In this document: piece by piece, positions 34,735-43,823 of the stretch
Layout: the number at the start of each line of letters is the position of its first letter
How positions within the stretch are numbered: the first letter of the stretch is position 1
NCBI RefSeq assembly: GCF_014696435.1
Contig: NZ_JACJQG010000001.1
Span: 62,001-126,000, forward strand
Reading direction: 5' to 3'
DNA from: Calothrix anomala FACHB-343
GTDB taxonomy: Bacteria; Cyanobacteriota; Cyanobacteriia; Cyanobacteriales; Nostocaceae
DNA: 64,000 nucleotides
The notes under the pieces: model-generated
What the model saw: only the letters and a program-made list of their open reading frames with translations
What the model was told of the DNA's origin: nothing
Database searches by the model: none
Position numbers and translations under genes: made by a program

Positions 34735-36627
34735 ATGACATTTAATTTAATAGACAAAATTGGTGAGTGGAATCCCCAATTATTTAGAGAACTGAAAGGT
34801 CGCCTAAAAGTTTTCAACATCTTAATTGCTTTGGTAATATCGCTGCTGACTCAACTAGGAGTTTTTATATATCAATTCAGCGATTTTCCAACTAAATTCT
34901 ATTCCATGTCAGGAGCATACTGTAATCTCAAGCAAGGTTACGAATTAAAGTATAATTCTGTCAATCAAGCTATTTACCAAATTGAACAAAAAATCACTGC
35001 CTATACCAGTCTTAAAAACTATGACTTGGTAAAAGTTCAGGAATTCAAAGACCAATTAAAACCTCTGAAAGCGCAACATTCTGAGCTTGAAAAAATCTTA
35101 TATCAAAGCTACTGTCCGCCAGAGCAAATTAATATGCAACTTTGGTGGCAAGACCATTGGCAATATATATATATAACTTTAAGTGTGATGTTTGTCTTCA
35201 CGCTTTTAGTTACTGGTACTTATTTATTAATTGCCAATTTAGCCCAAGAAGACCGTCGTGGAACATTGAACTTTATCCGCCTCAGTCCCCAGTCAGAACA
35301 CAGTATTTTGACCGGAAAAATGTTAGGAGTACCAGTTATTATCTACCTCATAGTTTTAGCTGCTGTACCTTTAAATTTATGGTCTGGAATTTCTGCAAAT
35401 ATCCCTATCGGCGCAATTTTTGGTTTCTATGTAGTCCTAATTGCTAGCTGTATTTTCTTCTACAGTAATGCATTATTATTCGGTTTAATTAGTCGCTTTT
35501 TTAGTGGCTTTCAACCTTGGTTAGGTAGTGGGTTAGTTCTGCTATTCCTATTTATCACTTTCAATACTATGAGTTATAGTAATGGAGAACTACATCATAC
35601 CGCTACTTGGTTAAGGCTTTTAAGTCCTTTTGAAATGCTGGGCTATACCTGGCCGAGAAAAAATGAATTATCTTTACACGAATTGCAGTTTTTCTATATC
35701 CCAGTAGGTAAAAGCATTGTTGGTTTGGTTGGCATCCATATATTAAATTATGGTGTTGGTATCTATTGGGCATGGCAAGCTATAAAACGCAGATTTCGTA
35801 ATCCTGAAGGGGCAGCAATTAACAAATTTCAAAGTTATTTGTTAGTAGCCAGCTATCAAGTGATTTTTTGGGGATTTACTTTACAATACCACAAAAATTA
35901 TGTCCCCAATTACAAAGAATATACCCCCTATTATGATGTGAATTATCAAATAGGACAAAATATCTTCTTCATAGTATTTTTTAACATAGTCCTATTATTT
36001 GGATTGCTGGCTATTCTTTCACCTCATCGCCAAACTATTCAAGATTGGGCAAGATATAGACATCAAAATTCAACTAATTATCGTGATATTCGCGGTGAAT
36101 TTTGGTTAAAAGATTGGGTTGTAGACGAAAAAAGTCCGTCTTTATTAGCGATGTTAATTAATTTAGCGATCGCCACCACACCAATCATAGTTTGGATAGT
36201 CATTGCACCCGTTTTGAATATTCACCATAATACCGCTATCAATTGGGTTAATTCTCTGGGTAGATTCAAGTCTATATCTGGTGTATTTTTATGTATTAGC
36301 TTAATGATGATTTACACCACATTAGCGCAATTACTACTACTAATGAAATCTCCCAGACGTGGTTTATGGGCGACTGGTGCTGTAGTTGCAGCGACTATAT
36401 TACCACCCGTATTTTTAGGAATTTCCGGTATTACAGTCAGCAATAATCCTGAAGCTTGGCTATTTTTTAACTTTCCTTGGTCTTTAGAAAATTCAGCAAT
36501 GATGGGTGTTTTTACATCCTTCATAACTAACTTAGGCGTTATCCTGTTATTAAATATCCAGTTAAATAAGCAAATTAATTTAGCCGGAGAATCAGCCACA
36601 AAAGCACTGTTAGCTGGACGCAAGTAA
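34735..36627 (+). CDS. ABC-2 exporter membrane subunit, first paralogue
   Basis: 630 residues from ATG 34735, which has TGGAG eight bases upstream; an in-frame TTG at 34720 lies in that site and is unlikely as start. The N terminus has GEWNPQLFRELKGRLK, then two blocks of membrane helices (about 25-290 and 330-600) with a soluble loop, roughly twelve helices. The C terminus ends GESATKALLAGRK. The second subunit (36727) shares both ends and the middle motif ETLNFIRLSPQS/GTLNFIRLSPQS, so the two arose by duplication. With the upstream ATPase they should form a heterodimeric exporter. Confidence 0.85.
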   Translation: MTFNLIDKIGEWNPQLFRELKGRLKVFNILIALVISLLTQLGVFIYQFSDFPTKFYSMSGAYCNLKQGYELKYNSVNQAIYQIEQKITAYTSLKNYDLVKVQEFKDQLKPLKAQHSELEKILYQSYCPPEQINMQLWWQDHWQYIYITLSVMFVFTLLVTGTYLLIANLAQEDRRGTLNFIRLSPQSEHSILTGKMLGVPVIIYLIVLAAVPLNLWSGISANIPIGAIFGFYVVLIASCIFFYSNALLFGLISRFFSGFQPWLGSGLVLLFLFITFNTMSYSNGELHHTATWLRLLSPFEMLGYTWPRKNELSLHELQFFYIPVGKSIVGLVGIHILNYGVGIYWAWQAIKRRFRNPEGAAINKFQSYLLVASYQVIFWGFTLQYHKNYVPNYKEYTPYYDVNYQIGQNIFFIVFFNIVLLFGLLAILSPHRQTIQDWARYRHQNSTNYRDIRGEFWLKDWVVDEKSPSLLAMLINLAIATTPIIVWIVIAPVLNIHHNTAINWVNSLGRFKSISGVFLCISLMMIYTTLAQLLLLMKSPRRGLWATGAVVAATILPPVFLGISGITVSNNPEAWLFFNFPWSLENSAMMGVFTSFITNLGVILLLNIQLNKQINLAGESATKALLAGRK

Positions 36628-36671
36628 GAGGAATTATTAACTGTTAGCCAATCACCAATGACTAATGACAA

Positions 36672-36702
36672 TTGTACAGACGCGATTAATCGCGTCTCCA
36701 AC
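36672..36702. repeat. Dispersed palindrome, copy 3
   Basis: TTGTACA, GACGCGATTAATCGCGTC, TCCAAC, in the gap between the two permease paralogues. Confidence 0.85.
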
Positions 36703-36726
36703 CAATGACTAACGAGACTTTATAAT

Positions 36727-38433
36727 ATGAATCTCAACTGGATGAATCAAATAGGAGACTGGAACCCGCAACTGTTGCGCGAACTCAAAGGAAGACTGAA
36801 GTCGCGCAATTTATTACTATCTGCGGCTGTTTCTTTGCTGGGTCAATTTATTCTCTTTATGTATTTCCGTACTCAGCTACCAAATAAGCTAGAGTTGGGA
36901 TACAATCCTTCCCACAGATATTGCACCGGTGTTACAGAATATGGCGATCAACGCAAATGTCTTGTTGATGCATTTGGCGAGGTGATTATTAACTGGCAAT
37001 TGTGGCATTTAGATGTATTTACCTGGCTGAGTATTATTGGTTGTTTTACTCTTTTAACAGCCGGAACTTACCTGATAATTAATGATTTAGCATCTGAAGA
37101 AAAGCGAGAAACACTCAATTTTATTCGCCTCAGTCCTCAATCGCCCCAAAGTATTTTATCGGGTAAATTGTTAGGAGTGCCAATTTTATTATTTATTGGC
37201 ATTCTGTTAACAATGCCTTTGCATTTATCCTCAGCTTTAGCTGGGCAAATTCCGATTGTTGAAATTTTCAGCTTTTATTTAGCCGTAGTTGCTGCCTGCA
37301 TTTTATATTATAGTGCTGCACTGTTATTTGGCTTAGTTGGTTCTTGGCTAGGCGGGTTTCAATCTTGGTTAGGTGCTGGCGTAGTTTTCTGTTTTCTCCT
37401 AGTGACTATGCGATTAGCATTAGTAGAACTATCAGATGATTATCCCTTAATTTTTGCTAGGTTGTTTAATCCTACATACTTAATTCCAGACACGGCTATT
37501 ACTGCTGTATTTTCATCTGCTTATTCGCGACTGATTCCTTTTGAATGGTTTACATTCCCTCTCGGTAGTAATTTATTAACAACATTAGGAACTACTCTCG
37601 TAATTTACGGTTTAGGAACATATTTTATCTGCCAATCTTTAAACCGTTGTTTTCGCGATCCAAATACTACTATGTTGAGCAAGCGTCAAAGTTATCTATT
37701 AACAGCTTGCTATGCCTTGGTTACTTTAGGATTTGCGAATTGGTCTAGATTAGTTTTAGAATCAGACCCCGGTGACTACAAGCTTGCTGAAAATTTGGTG
37801 TGCTTATTGTTCTTAGATTTTTGGCTATTTCTCTATTTAATTGCAGCATTAAATCCCCATCGTCAAGCTTTACAAGATTGGGCGCGTTATCGCCGTACTG
37901 CGCGGGTGAAAGGATTAGTAGATAGCCGATTAGTGCAAGATTTAATTTGGGGCGAAAAAAGTCCTGGCTTGTTAGCGATCGCTATCAATGCCATAATTGC
38001 CAGCATTGCTATTAGTGGCTTCATAGTCCTCTCTCAATATTCAGTGAATGAAAAACTCAATGCGCTTTTTGCGCTTGTATTATCTGTGAGTTTAGCTATG
38101 GTTTATGCAGCCTTAGCCCAACTGCTTTTATTTAGCAAAAATCACAATCGAGTATTTTGGTCTGCGGGTACTGTGGGTGCAGCAATGGTATTACCAGCGA
38201 TTATTATCGGTGTATTTACCTCGACTTATAGAGACAACAATTTTCTCTGGTTATATTCAATAGTTGGGCCAATTTTCGCAATTTCTCCTGATGGTAAATA
38301 CCTATCATTCATCACAGCCTTCCTACCAATTTTTAGTTACTTGACTATGATGAGCTTGTTAGTATTCCAATTGCGGCGCAACTTAGTCAAAGCTGGAGAA
38401 TCTGCGACAAAAGCCATGCTTGCAGGTAAATAA
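36727..38433 (+). CDS. ABC-2 exporter membrane subunit, second paralogue
   Basis: 568 residues. The plan matches its upstream paralogue: GDWNPQLLRELKGRLK at the N terminus, the ETLNFIRLSPQSPQSILSGKLLGVP segment, about twelve membrane helices and the C-terminal GESATKAMLAGK. It is shorter because the loop after the first helix (about residues 45-100) is reduced. It is the last gene of the ATPase-permease-permease operon and is followed by a terminator. A heteromeric exporter is inferred; homodimers of each paralogue are the alternative. Confidence 0.85.
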   Translation: MNLNWMNQIGDWNPQLLRELKGRLKSRNLLLSAAVSLLGQFILFMYFRTQLPNKLELGYNPSHRYCTGVTEYGDQRKCLVDAFGEVIINWQLWHLDVFTWLSIIGCFTLLTAGTYLIINDLASEEKRETLNFIRLSPQSPQSILSGKLLGVPILLFIGILLTMPLHLSSALAGQIPIVEIFSFYLAVVAACILYYSAALLFGLVGSWLGGFQSWLGAGVVFCFLLVTMRLALVELSDDYPLIFARLFNPTYLIPDTAITAVFSSAYSRLIPFEWFTFPLGSNLLTTLGTTLVIYGLGTYFICQSLNRCFRDPNTTMLSKRQSYLLTACYALVTLGFANWSRLVLESDPGDYKLAENLVCLLFLDFWLFLYLIAALNPHRQALQDWARYRRTARVKGLVDSRLVQDLIWGEKSPGLLAIAINAIIASIAISGFIVLSQYSVNEKLNALFALVLSVSLAMVYAALAQLLLFSKNHNRVFWSAGTVGAAMVLPAIIIGVFTSTYRDNNFLWLYSIVGPIFAISPDGKYLSFITAFLPIFSYLTMMSLLVFQLRRNLVKAGESATKAMLAGK

Positions 38434-38469
38434 TTCAATTTTGCACAATTTTCTCATAACGTTTTATTA

Positions 38470-38497
38470 AGTCTGGTTAAATTGACCAGACTTTTTT
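38470..38497 (+). terminator. Terminator of the ABC-2 exporter operon
   Basis: AGTCTGGT, loop TAAATTG, ACCAGACT, then a T-run, 37 bp after the last permease stop. A second perfect hairpin (AAACCCAGC/GCTGGGTTT, 38538-38562) follows without a T-run. Confidence 0.8.
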
Positions 38498-38748
38498 ATC
38501 AGCATTTTTATAATCTAGTTTGTACAGACATACTCAAAAACCCAGCGATAATTGCTGGGTTTGAGTTGGGGTATGTCCCCTTACCTTTAGTTATATAGTT
38601 ACTTATAATTTGCTTGTCTAGTAATGATTACAATGGGGCGCTAGGTGATTTCGGAAAATTCCGCAAATTTCTGCAACTAATTTTATGATGACCGCGATCG
38701 CTAGCTACAGGGGCGATCGCAGTTTATTCTCTGACACCAAAATTAACT

Positions 38749-39507
38749 ATGTCACAAAACCAGAAAATCGCTATAGAATTCCGCGATGTCACCTTTAGCC
38801 GCGATCGCCGTCCTTTGGTATCTCATCTCAATTTCTCCATTCCCCCAGGAGAAGCACTGGTATTATTAGGACGCAGTGGTAGCGGTAAAACTACGACCAT
38901 GAAATTAATTAATCGCCTCTTGACACCAACTCAAGGAGAAGTATTATTTGATGGCGTACCGACTACTGGATGGGATGAAATTAAACTGCGGCGAAAAATT
39001 GGCTATGTAATTCAAGAAACTGGCTTATTTCCGCATTTTACAGTGGAACGCAATGTTGGCTTAGTTCCTGCTTTGGAAGGTTGGAAACCAAAACAAATTA
39101 AAACTAGAGTGTACGAATTATTACAATTAATTGGTTTAGAACCAGAAAAATTTGCTGGGCGTTATCCTCACGAACTTTCGGGAGGACAAAGACAACGGGT
39201 AGGCGTGGCTAGGGCTTTAGCCGCCGATCCGCCAGTATTATTGATGGATGAACCCTTCGGCGCACTCGATCCGATTACTCGCTTAGAAATTCAACAGGAG
39301 TTTCATCGATTACAACAGGAATTAGGTAAAACTGTGGTATTTGTCACCCATGATATTCAAGAAGCCTTTGTTTTGGCATCGAGAATTGGTTTAATGTATG
39401 GGGGGGAATTGGTAGTATTAGGAACCAAGGATGAATTTATGCGATCGCACCATCCCGAAAGCCTAGCTTTTCTGCAATGTCTGCGTTCTTTGCAAGACAA
39501 TTTATGA
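38749..39507 (+). CDS. Osmoprotectant-type ABC importer ATP-binding protein
   Basis: 252 residues, of the OpuCA/ProV group without a CBS pair at the C terminus. Walker A GRSGSGKTT, Q-loop VIQETGLFPH, signature LSGGQRQR, Walker B VLLMDEPFGALDP and H-loop VTHD. IKLRRKIGYVIQETGLFP is typical of glycine betaine/choline/carnitine importers. It is the first gene of three; its stop overlaps the permease start as ATGA. The lack of CBS domains means the ionic-strength sensing known for OpuA is not expected here. Confidence 0.9.
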   Translation: MSQNQKIAIEFRDVTFSRDRRPLVSHLNFSIPPGEALVLLGRSGSGKTTTMKLINRLLTPTQGEVLFDGVPTTGWDEIKLRRKIGYVIQETGLFPHFTVERNVGLVPALEGWKPKQIKTRVYELLQLIGLEPEKFAGRYPHELSGGQRQRVGVARALAADPPVLLMDEPFGALDPITRLEIQQEFHRLQQELGKTVVFVTHDIQEAFVLASRIGLMYGGELVVLGTKDEFMRSHHPESLAFLQCLRSLQDNL

Positions 39508-40133
39508 AAGACTTTTTTCTAATTAAGTATGCGCCAGAAATTTTACAGCATACCCTAGAACATTTATTGATGGTGGGTATTGCCATTGGCATTGCTGTGT
39601 TAATTGGCATTCCTTTAGGGATTTTAATTACCCGCAAAACTCAACTACGCCAACCAATTTTAGGTATTGCTAATATCTTGCAAACTATTCCTAGTTTAGC
39701 ATTATTTGGCTTATTAATTCCTGTCCCCATTATTGGCGGTATTGGTATTGTCCCGGCAATTGTAGCATTAACTTTATATTCTTTATTGCCGATAATTCGT
39801 AATACTTATACTGGCATTACTAGCGTCGATCCAGCAATTCGTGAAGCTGGGCGTGGTATGGGAATGACCGATCAACAATTATTATTTCAAGTCGAAATTC
39901 CCCTAGCAATGAGTGTAATTTTAGCTGGGGTAAGAGTAGCAACTGTTATTGGTATTGGAATTGCAACTATCGCGGCTGCAATTGGCGCTGGTGGTTTAGG
40001 TGTATTTATTTTTCGGGGAATTGCTGTAGTTAATAATCAGTTAATTTTAGCAGGAGCAGTACCGTCAGCAGCGATTGCATTAATTGCTGATTTAGCAATA
40101 GGCTGGCTTGAAGGAAAATTAAAGAAAAATTAA
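39504..40133 (+). CDS. Osmoprotectant-type ABC importer permease
   Basis: 209 residues from ATG 39504, which overlaps the ATPase stop as ATGA; an ATG nine codons earlier was not used. About five or six membrane helices. The coupling segment EAGRGMGMTDQQLLFQVEIPLAMSVILAGVR is typical of the binding-protein-dependent permease family (OpuCB/OpuCD, YehY-like). TIPSLALFGLLIPVPIIGGIG lines the pore. One permease gene only, so it probably acts as a homodimer. Confidence 0.9.
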   Translation: MKDFFLIKYAPEILQHTLEHLLMVGIAIGIAVLIGIPLGILITRKTQLRQPILGIANILQTIPSLALFGLLIPVPIIGGIGIVPAIVALTLYSLLPIIRNTYTGITSVDPAIREAGRGMGMTDQQLLFQVEIPLAMSVILAGVRVATVIGIGIATIAAAIGAGGLGVFIFRGIAVVNNQLILAGAVPSAAIALIADLAIGWLEGKLKKN

Positions 40134-40164
40134 TTGAATATGCTGAAAATACCCGAAAATTAAT

Positions 40165-41064
40165 ATGAAGAAATTCGTGGTTTATTGCTTATTAGCCTTT
40201 GCTTTAGTAATGGCGATCGCTAGTTGTAACTCTAGCCCTAATAATAGTAGCAGTGGTGATATTATTGTCGCTTCTAAAGATTTTACCGAACAAGATATTT
40301 TAGGCGAACTTTTAGCCCAGCAAATTGAAGCTACAACTAATTTAAAAGTAGTCCGTCGCCCTCGCTTAGGCGGTTCCTTTATCTGTCATAATGCTATTAC
40401 TTCTGGCAAAATCGACGCTTATATTGAATATACGGGTACAGCGTTTACAGGGATATTAAAACAAAAAGTAATTAACGATCCAAAAATCCTTTACGAAAAA
40501 TTAAAACAAGCCTATGCTCAACAATTTAACTTAGAAGTTATGCCCAGTTTGGGATTTAACAGCACTTTTGCAATTACTATTAGAGGCGAAGATGCTAGAC
40601 GCTACAATCTGCGAACTCTCTCGGAAGCTAGTAAGTATACACCCCAATGGCGTGCTGGCTTTGGCTATGAATTTTTAGAACGGGAAGATGGTTATGCGGG
40701 ATTAGCCAAAACCTACAACCTACGCTTTGCTAAACCACCACAAATCATGGATTTAGGCTTAATTTATCGGGCGTTAATTCAAAAACAAGTAGACTTGGTA
40801 GCGGGTAACTCTACCGATGGACAGATTGCGCGTTTGGGTTTAGTAGTTCTTGAGGATGATAAGCAATATTTTCCGCCTTATGAACCGACGCCAATTGTGC
40901 GACAAGCAATTTTAGCAAAATACCCGCAATTAAAAAAAGCGATCGCGCCATTAGCAGAACTAATGACTGCGGATGAAATGCGCCGATTAAATTATTTAGT
41001 TGAAGGTGAATTACAAGATATTAAAGAAGTTGTCCGAGAGTTCCGTAAAACAAAGGGCTTATAA
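40165..41064 (+). CDS. Osmoprotectant-type substrate-binding lipoprotein
   Basis: 299 residues. The N terminus is a lipoprotein signal: KKFVVYCLLAFALVMA, then IASC with Cys21 as the lipid-modified residue. The mature part is an OpuAC/OpuCC/OsmX-type binding protein: VASKDFTEQDILGELLAQQIE, GGSFICHNAITSGKIDAYIEYTGTA and GNSTDGQIARL. It delivers a quaternary-amine osmolyte (glycine betaine, choline or similar) to the permease 31 bp upstream. The final codons and stop lie in an 11-bp sequence duplicated on the far side of a palindromic element. Confidence 0.9.
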   Translation: MKKFVVYCLLAFALVMAIASCNSSPNNSSSGDIIVASKDFTEQDILGELLAQQIEATTNLKVVRRPRLGGSFICHNAITSGKIDAYIEYTGTAFTGILKQKVINDPKILYEKLKQAYAQQFNLEVMPSLGFNSTFAITIRGEDARRYNLRTLSEASKYTPQWRAGFGYEFLEREDGYAGLAKTYNLRFAKPPQIMDLGLIYRALIQKQVDLVAGNSTDGQIARLGLVVLEDDKQYFPPYEPTPIVRQAILAKYPQLKKAIAPLAELMTADEMRRLNYLVEGELQDIKEVVREFRKTKGL

Positions 41065-41212
41065 CTCAATACAGTTCAGTTAGTGCCAAAAACCTTAAGC
41101 TGCGTAGGTTGGGTTGAGGAACGAAACCCAACATTTTAGACAATTTGTTGGGTTTCACTTCGTTCAACCCAACCTACAATGATCCTTAACTAAACTGTAT
41201 TGGCTTATAACT
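41056..41212. mobile_element. MITE-like palindromic element with target duplication
   Basis: GGCTTATAACT occurs at 41056-41066 and again at 41202-41212. Between them is an element with nested inverted repeats: AATACAGTTCAGTTA/TAACTAAACTGTATT (14 of 15), GTAGGTTGGGTTGA/TCAACCCAACCTAC (41104-41117 and 41164-41177, perfect), and GAAACCCAACA/TGTTGGGTTTC (41123-41133, 41146-41156, perfect). The left duplicate includes the stop codon of the binding-protein gene. No transposase is encoded. Confidence 0.8.
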
Positions 41213-41594
41213 GGAAGCAGTTGGTGATTTAAGTTTTTTATCAATTTTTACCCATGATTTAAACTTGCTATATTAAACTTAATGCTGTATTAAGCTCTAT
41301 TTAATATAGGATGCTTATTTGATTATGGAAATATTGTGTAATAAAAACATGACACACACTACAATGAAACTTCAAAAAGAGGGTTTTCTACGATCAAACT
41401 TGATTTATATATAAATTGAACAAATGATCTTCTATCCTCTGGATTACTTGTTGAACTTTGACATTCAGATTTTGATCCCCGTTTTCGTGTGTACTGTAAT
41501 GTTTACATAGATTTATTTAAATTAACCAAAGTACAAAAATCCCCCATTAAACTTATCCGAGTGCCAAAATTAAGAAAGTGAGAAATTAAATTTT
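41213..41594. other. Intergenic region upstream of mnmH
   Basis: AT-rich, nothing recognised. It presumably holds the mnmH promoter. Confidence 0.45.
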
Positions 41595-42680
41595 ATGTTA
41601 CCTTCAGTTACATATACTCAGCGTCCTTGGGCTGAAAGTTACAGTGAAATCATTGATGTGCGATCGCCTAGTGAATATCTAGAAGATCGCATCCCCGGTG
41701 CAATTAATCTACCCGTTTTGAATGATGCTGAACGTGGAGAAGTAGGGACAATTTATCAACAAGTTTGCTCTTTTACTGCACGCAAAATTGGTGCTGCTTT
41801 AGTCACGCGAAATATTTACCAACATCTCAGTCAACACTTTGCGGCTAAAGACCCAGAATACCATCCTTTAATTTACTGCGGACGGGGTGGACAGCGTTCT
41901 AACAGCATGGCTACTGTGCTGACACAAATTGGCTGGGAAGTCACTGTTTTAGAAGGTGGATATAAGACTTATCGTAATTATGTCCGCCAACAACTAGAGC
42001 ATCTCCCAGAAAAATTTAATTATCGGATATTGTGCGGTTTAACTGGTAGCGGTAAAACCTACATTTTAAGCAAGCTAGAACAACTTGGCGCTCAAGTTTT
42101 AGACTTAGAAAGTTTAGCTAAACATCGCGGTTCTCTGTTGGGGGGAGAATTGCAAACTCAGCGTGCTTTCCAACCTTCACAAAAATATTTTGAAACTCAG
42201 TTATTACAAGTTTTGCAAAAATTCGACCCCAATCAGCCAGTGTGGATCGAATCAGAAAGTAACAAAATTGGGCAACTTTATTTACCTCATGCTTTATGGC
42301 AGAAAATGAGAGAATCTAGTTGTGTAGAAATTCAACTACCGCTAGCCGCTAGAGTCGATTTTCTCTTACAGGAATATAGTCACTTGATATCTAGTCCAGA
42401 AATCTTAAAACGAAAACTGGAGAAACTAAAATATCGCTGTGGTTGGGAAAAATTAATTCAATGGTATCAGTTGATTGATGTGGGTGCTTGGGAAGTATTA
42501 GTACAAGACTTATTAAAATCCTATTACGACCCCATCTATAATCACTCAATTGGGAGCTATTTTCATAAAGCCGACAGAGTTTTAAATATTCCCGATTTGT
42601 CTGATAGAAGTATCGCTAATCTGTTAGATTCTTTAATACCGAATTATGCATCTGTAACATGGCAGCATGTTAACAGATAA
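41595..42680 (+). CDS. mnmH: tRNA 2-selenouridine synthase
   Basis: 361 residues. An N-terminal rhodanese domain (about 10-130) has the active-site Cys95 in YCGRGGQRS. A P-loop domain follows with GLTGSGKT (148-155). MnmH geranylates and then replaces sulfur by selenium in 2-thiouridine at the wobble base of some tRNAs. DVRSPSEYLEDRIPGAINLPVL is the typical rhodanese start and LESLAKHRGSLLG is a family mark. No selD is in the window; where selenium supply is lacking, the geranylation activity alone may be used. It is transcribed alone. Confidence 0.93.
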   Translation: MLPSVTYTQRPWAESYSEIIDVRSPSEYLEDRIPGAINLPVLNDAERGEVGTIYQQVCSFTARKIGAALVTRNIYQHLSQHFAAKDPEYHPLIYCGRGGQRSNSMATVLTQIGWEVTVLEGGYKTYRNYVRQQLEHLPEKFNYRILCGLTGSGKTYILSKLEQLGAQVLDLESLAKHRGSLLGGELQTQRAFQPSQKYFETQLLQVLQKFDPNQPVWIESESNKIGQLYLPHALWQKMRESSCVEIQLPLAARVDFLLQEYSHLISSPEILKRKLEKLKYRCGWEKLIQWYQLIDVGAWEVLVQDLLKSYYDPIYNHSIGSYFHKADRVLNIPDLSDRSIANLLDSLIPNYASVTWQHVNR

Positions 42681-43027
42681 TTTCAGGGATATGGTGGATA
42701 GTTTTTGTTAGTCATTTGTCATTTGTCATTTGTCATTGGTCATTTGTGAGTGCAATAATCATGACTGGGCAAGGAATTATGTATTTTAGTATTAACAATT
42801 ATCCACCGTAGTCTTTAAAAAAGATCTGAAAAATATTTGTTAAAATAGGAATTTATTAAGATTATTTGTCTGGTAAAAAATAAATATAATTAGGGTAGCA
42901 ATGCCCACAAAATAAAGTTTTTTTGGGCTACTATGTAATTTATTAGTAAATAATTTTATATTTTTACGTAATAATTGATTCTCAAAATCTAAATTTATGC
43001 CTGTTTGAAGAAAATTCCAGCTTAAAT
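42681..43027. other. Intergenic region with GTCATTT heptads
   Basis: 347 bp. GTCATTT is repeated about five times at 42711-42747; the rest is AT-rich. No gene. Confidence 0.6.
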
Positions 43028-43693
43028 ATGAAGATTTATCAAGAACATGCTTGGCCGCAAACGGTAGAAGAAGCGATCGCAATTCAGGAGAAATTGCGCG
43101 ATCAAATAATTACAGAAGATAAACTCCCGGAAACTGTGCAATATGTTGCCGGTGTAGATATGGGCTTTGAAGCCGATGGTACAATTAGCCGTGCAGCCGT
43201 GGCTGTATTGAGTTTTCCTGGCTTGCAAGTAGTGGAAACTGCGATCGCTTATCGTCCAACAACCTTTCCTTATATTCCCGGATTTCTGTCATTTCGCGAA
43301 ATTCCAGCTGTACTTGATGCCCTAGAAAAAGTTAAAATCATCCCAGATCTAATTCTCTGCGATGGTCAGGGAATTGCCCATCCTCGCAGACTGGGGATAG
43401 CCAGCCATTTAGGATTGCTGATAGATATACCTACAATTGGTGCTGCTAAATCCTTGCTTATTGGCAAATATGAAGAAGTTCCAGAAACAAAAGGAAGCTG
43501 GCAACCCCTCATTCATAAAGGTGAAACCATCGGCGCAGTTTTACGCACCCGCACAGGAGTTAAACCTTTATATATTTCTAGCGGTCATCGAGTGAGTTTA
43601 GCAACAGCAATTGACTACGTATTACGTTGCACCACAAAATATAGACTGCCAGAAACTACTCGCATTGCTGATAAATTAGCCTCAGATCGCTAA
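43028..43693 (+). CDS. nfi: Endonuclease V (deoxyinosine 3' endonuclease)
   Basis: 221 residues. It cuts DNA one base 3' of deoxyinosine in repair of deaminated adenine. The RNase H-like core is visible: Asp44 in GVDMGF, Glu91 in FREIPA, Asp112 in LCDGQGIAHPRRLGIASHLG, the metal-binding set. PYIPGFLSFRE and the GAAKSLL segment (wedge and lysine region) are typical. Full length and probably active. No partner gene nearby. Confidence 0.95.
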   Translation: MKIYQEHAWPQTVEEAIAIQEKLRDQIITEDKLPETVQYVAGVDMGFEADGTISRAAVAVLSFPGLQVVETAIAYRPTTFPYIPGFLSFREIPAVLDALEKVKIIPDLILCDGQGIAHPRRLGIASHLGLLIDIPTIGAAKSLLIGKYEEVPETKGSWQPLIHKGETIGAVLRTRTGVKPLYISSGHRVSLATAIDYVLRCTTKYRLPETTRIADKLASDR

Positions 43694-43823
43694 ACCGAAA
43701 ACAGAGATAATACCTGTTGTTTGAAGTTTTTCCCAAATACTTGCTTGCTCAAGGCTAAACGTGTTAGGAATCGCACAGGGAGGAGTTGAAGTAACTCAAT
43801 AAAAGTTACTAAGTTAGAAGCAA

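Noticed and set aside
41320-41530. NtcA site before mnmH
   Set aside because: GTACTGTAATGTTTAC has GTA and TAC but with ten bases between them, not eight.
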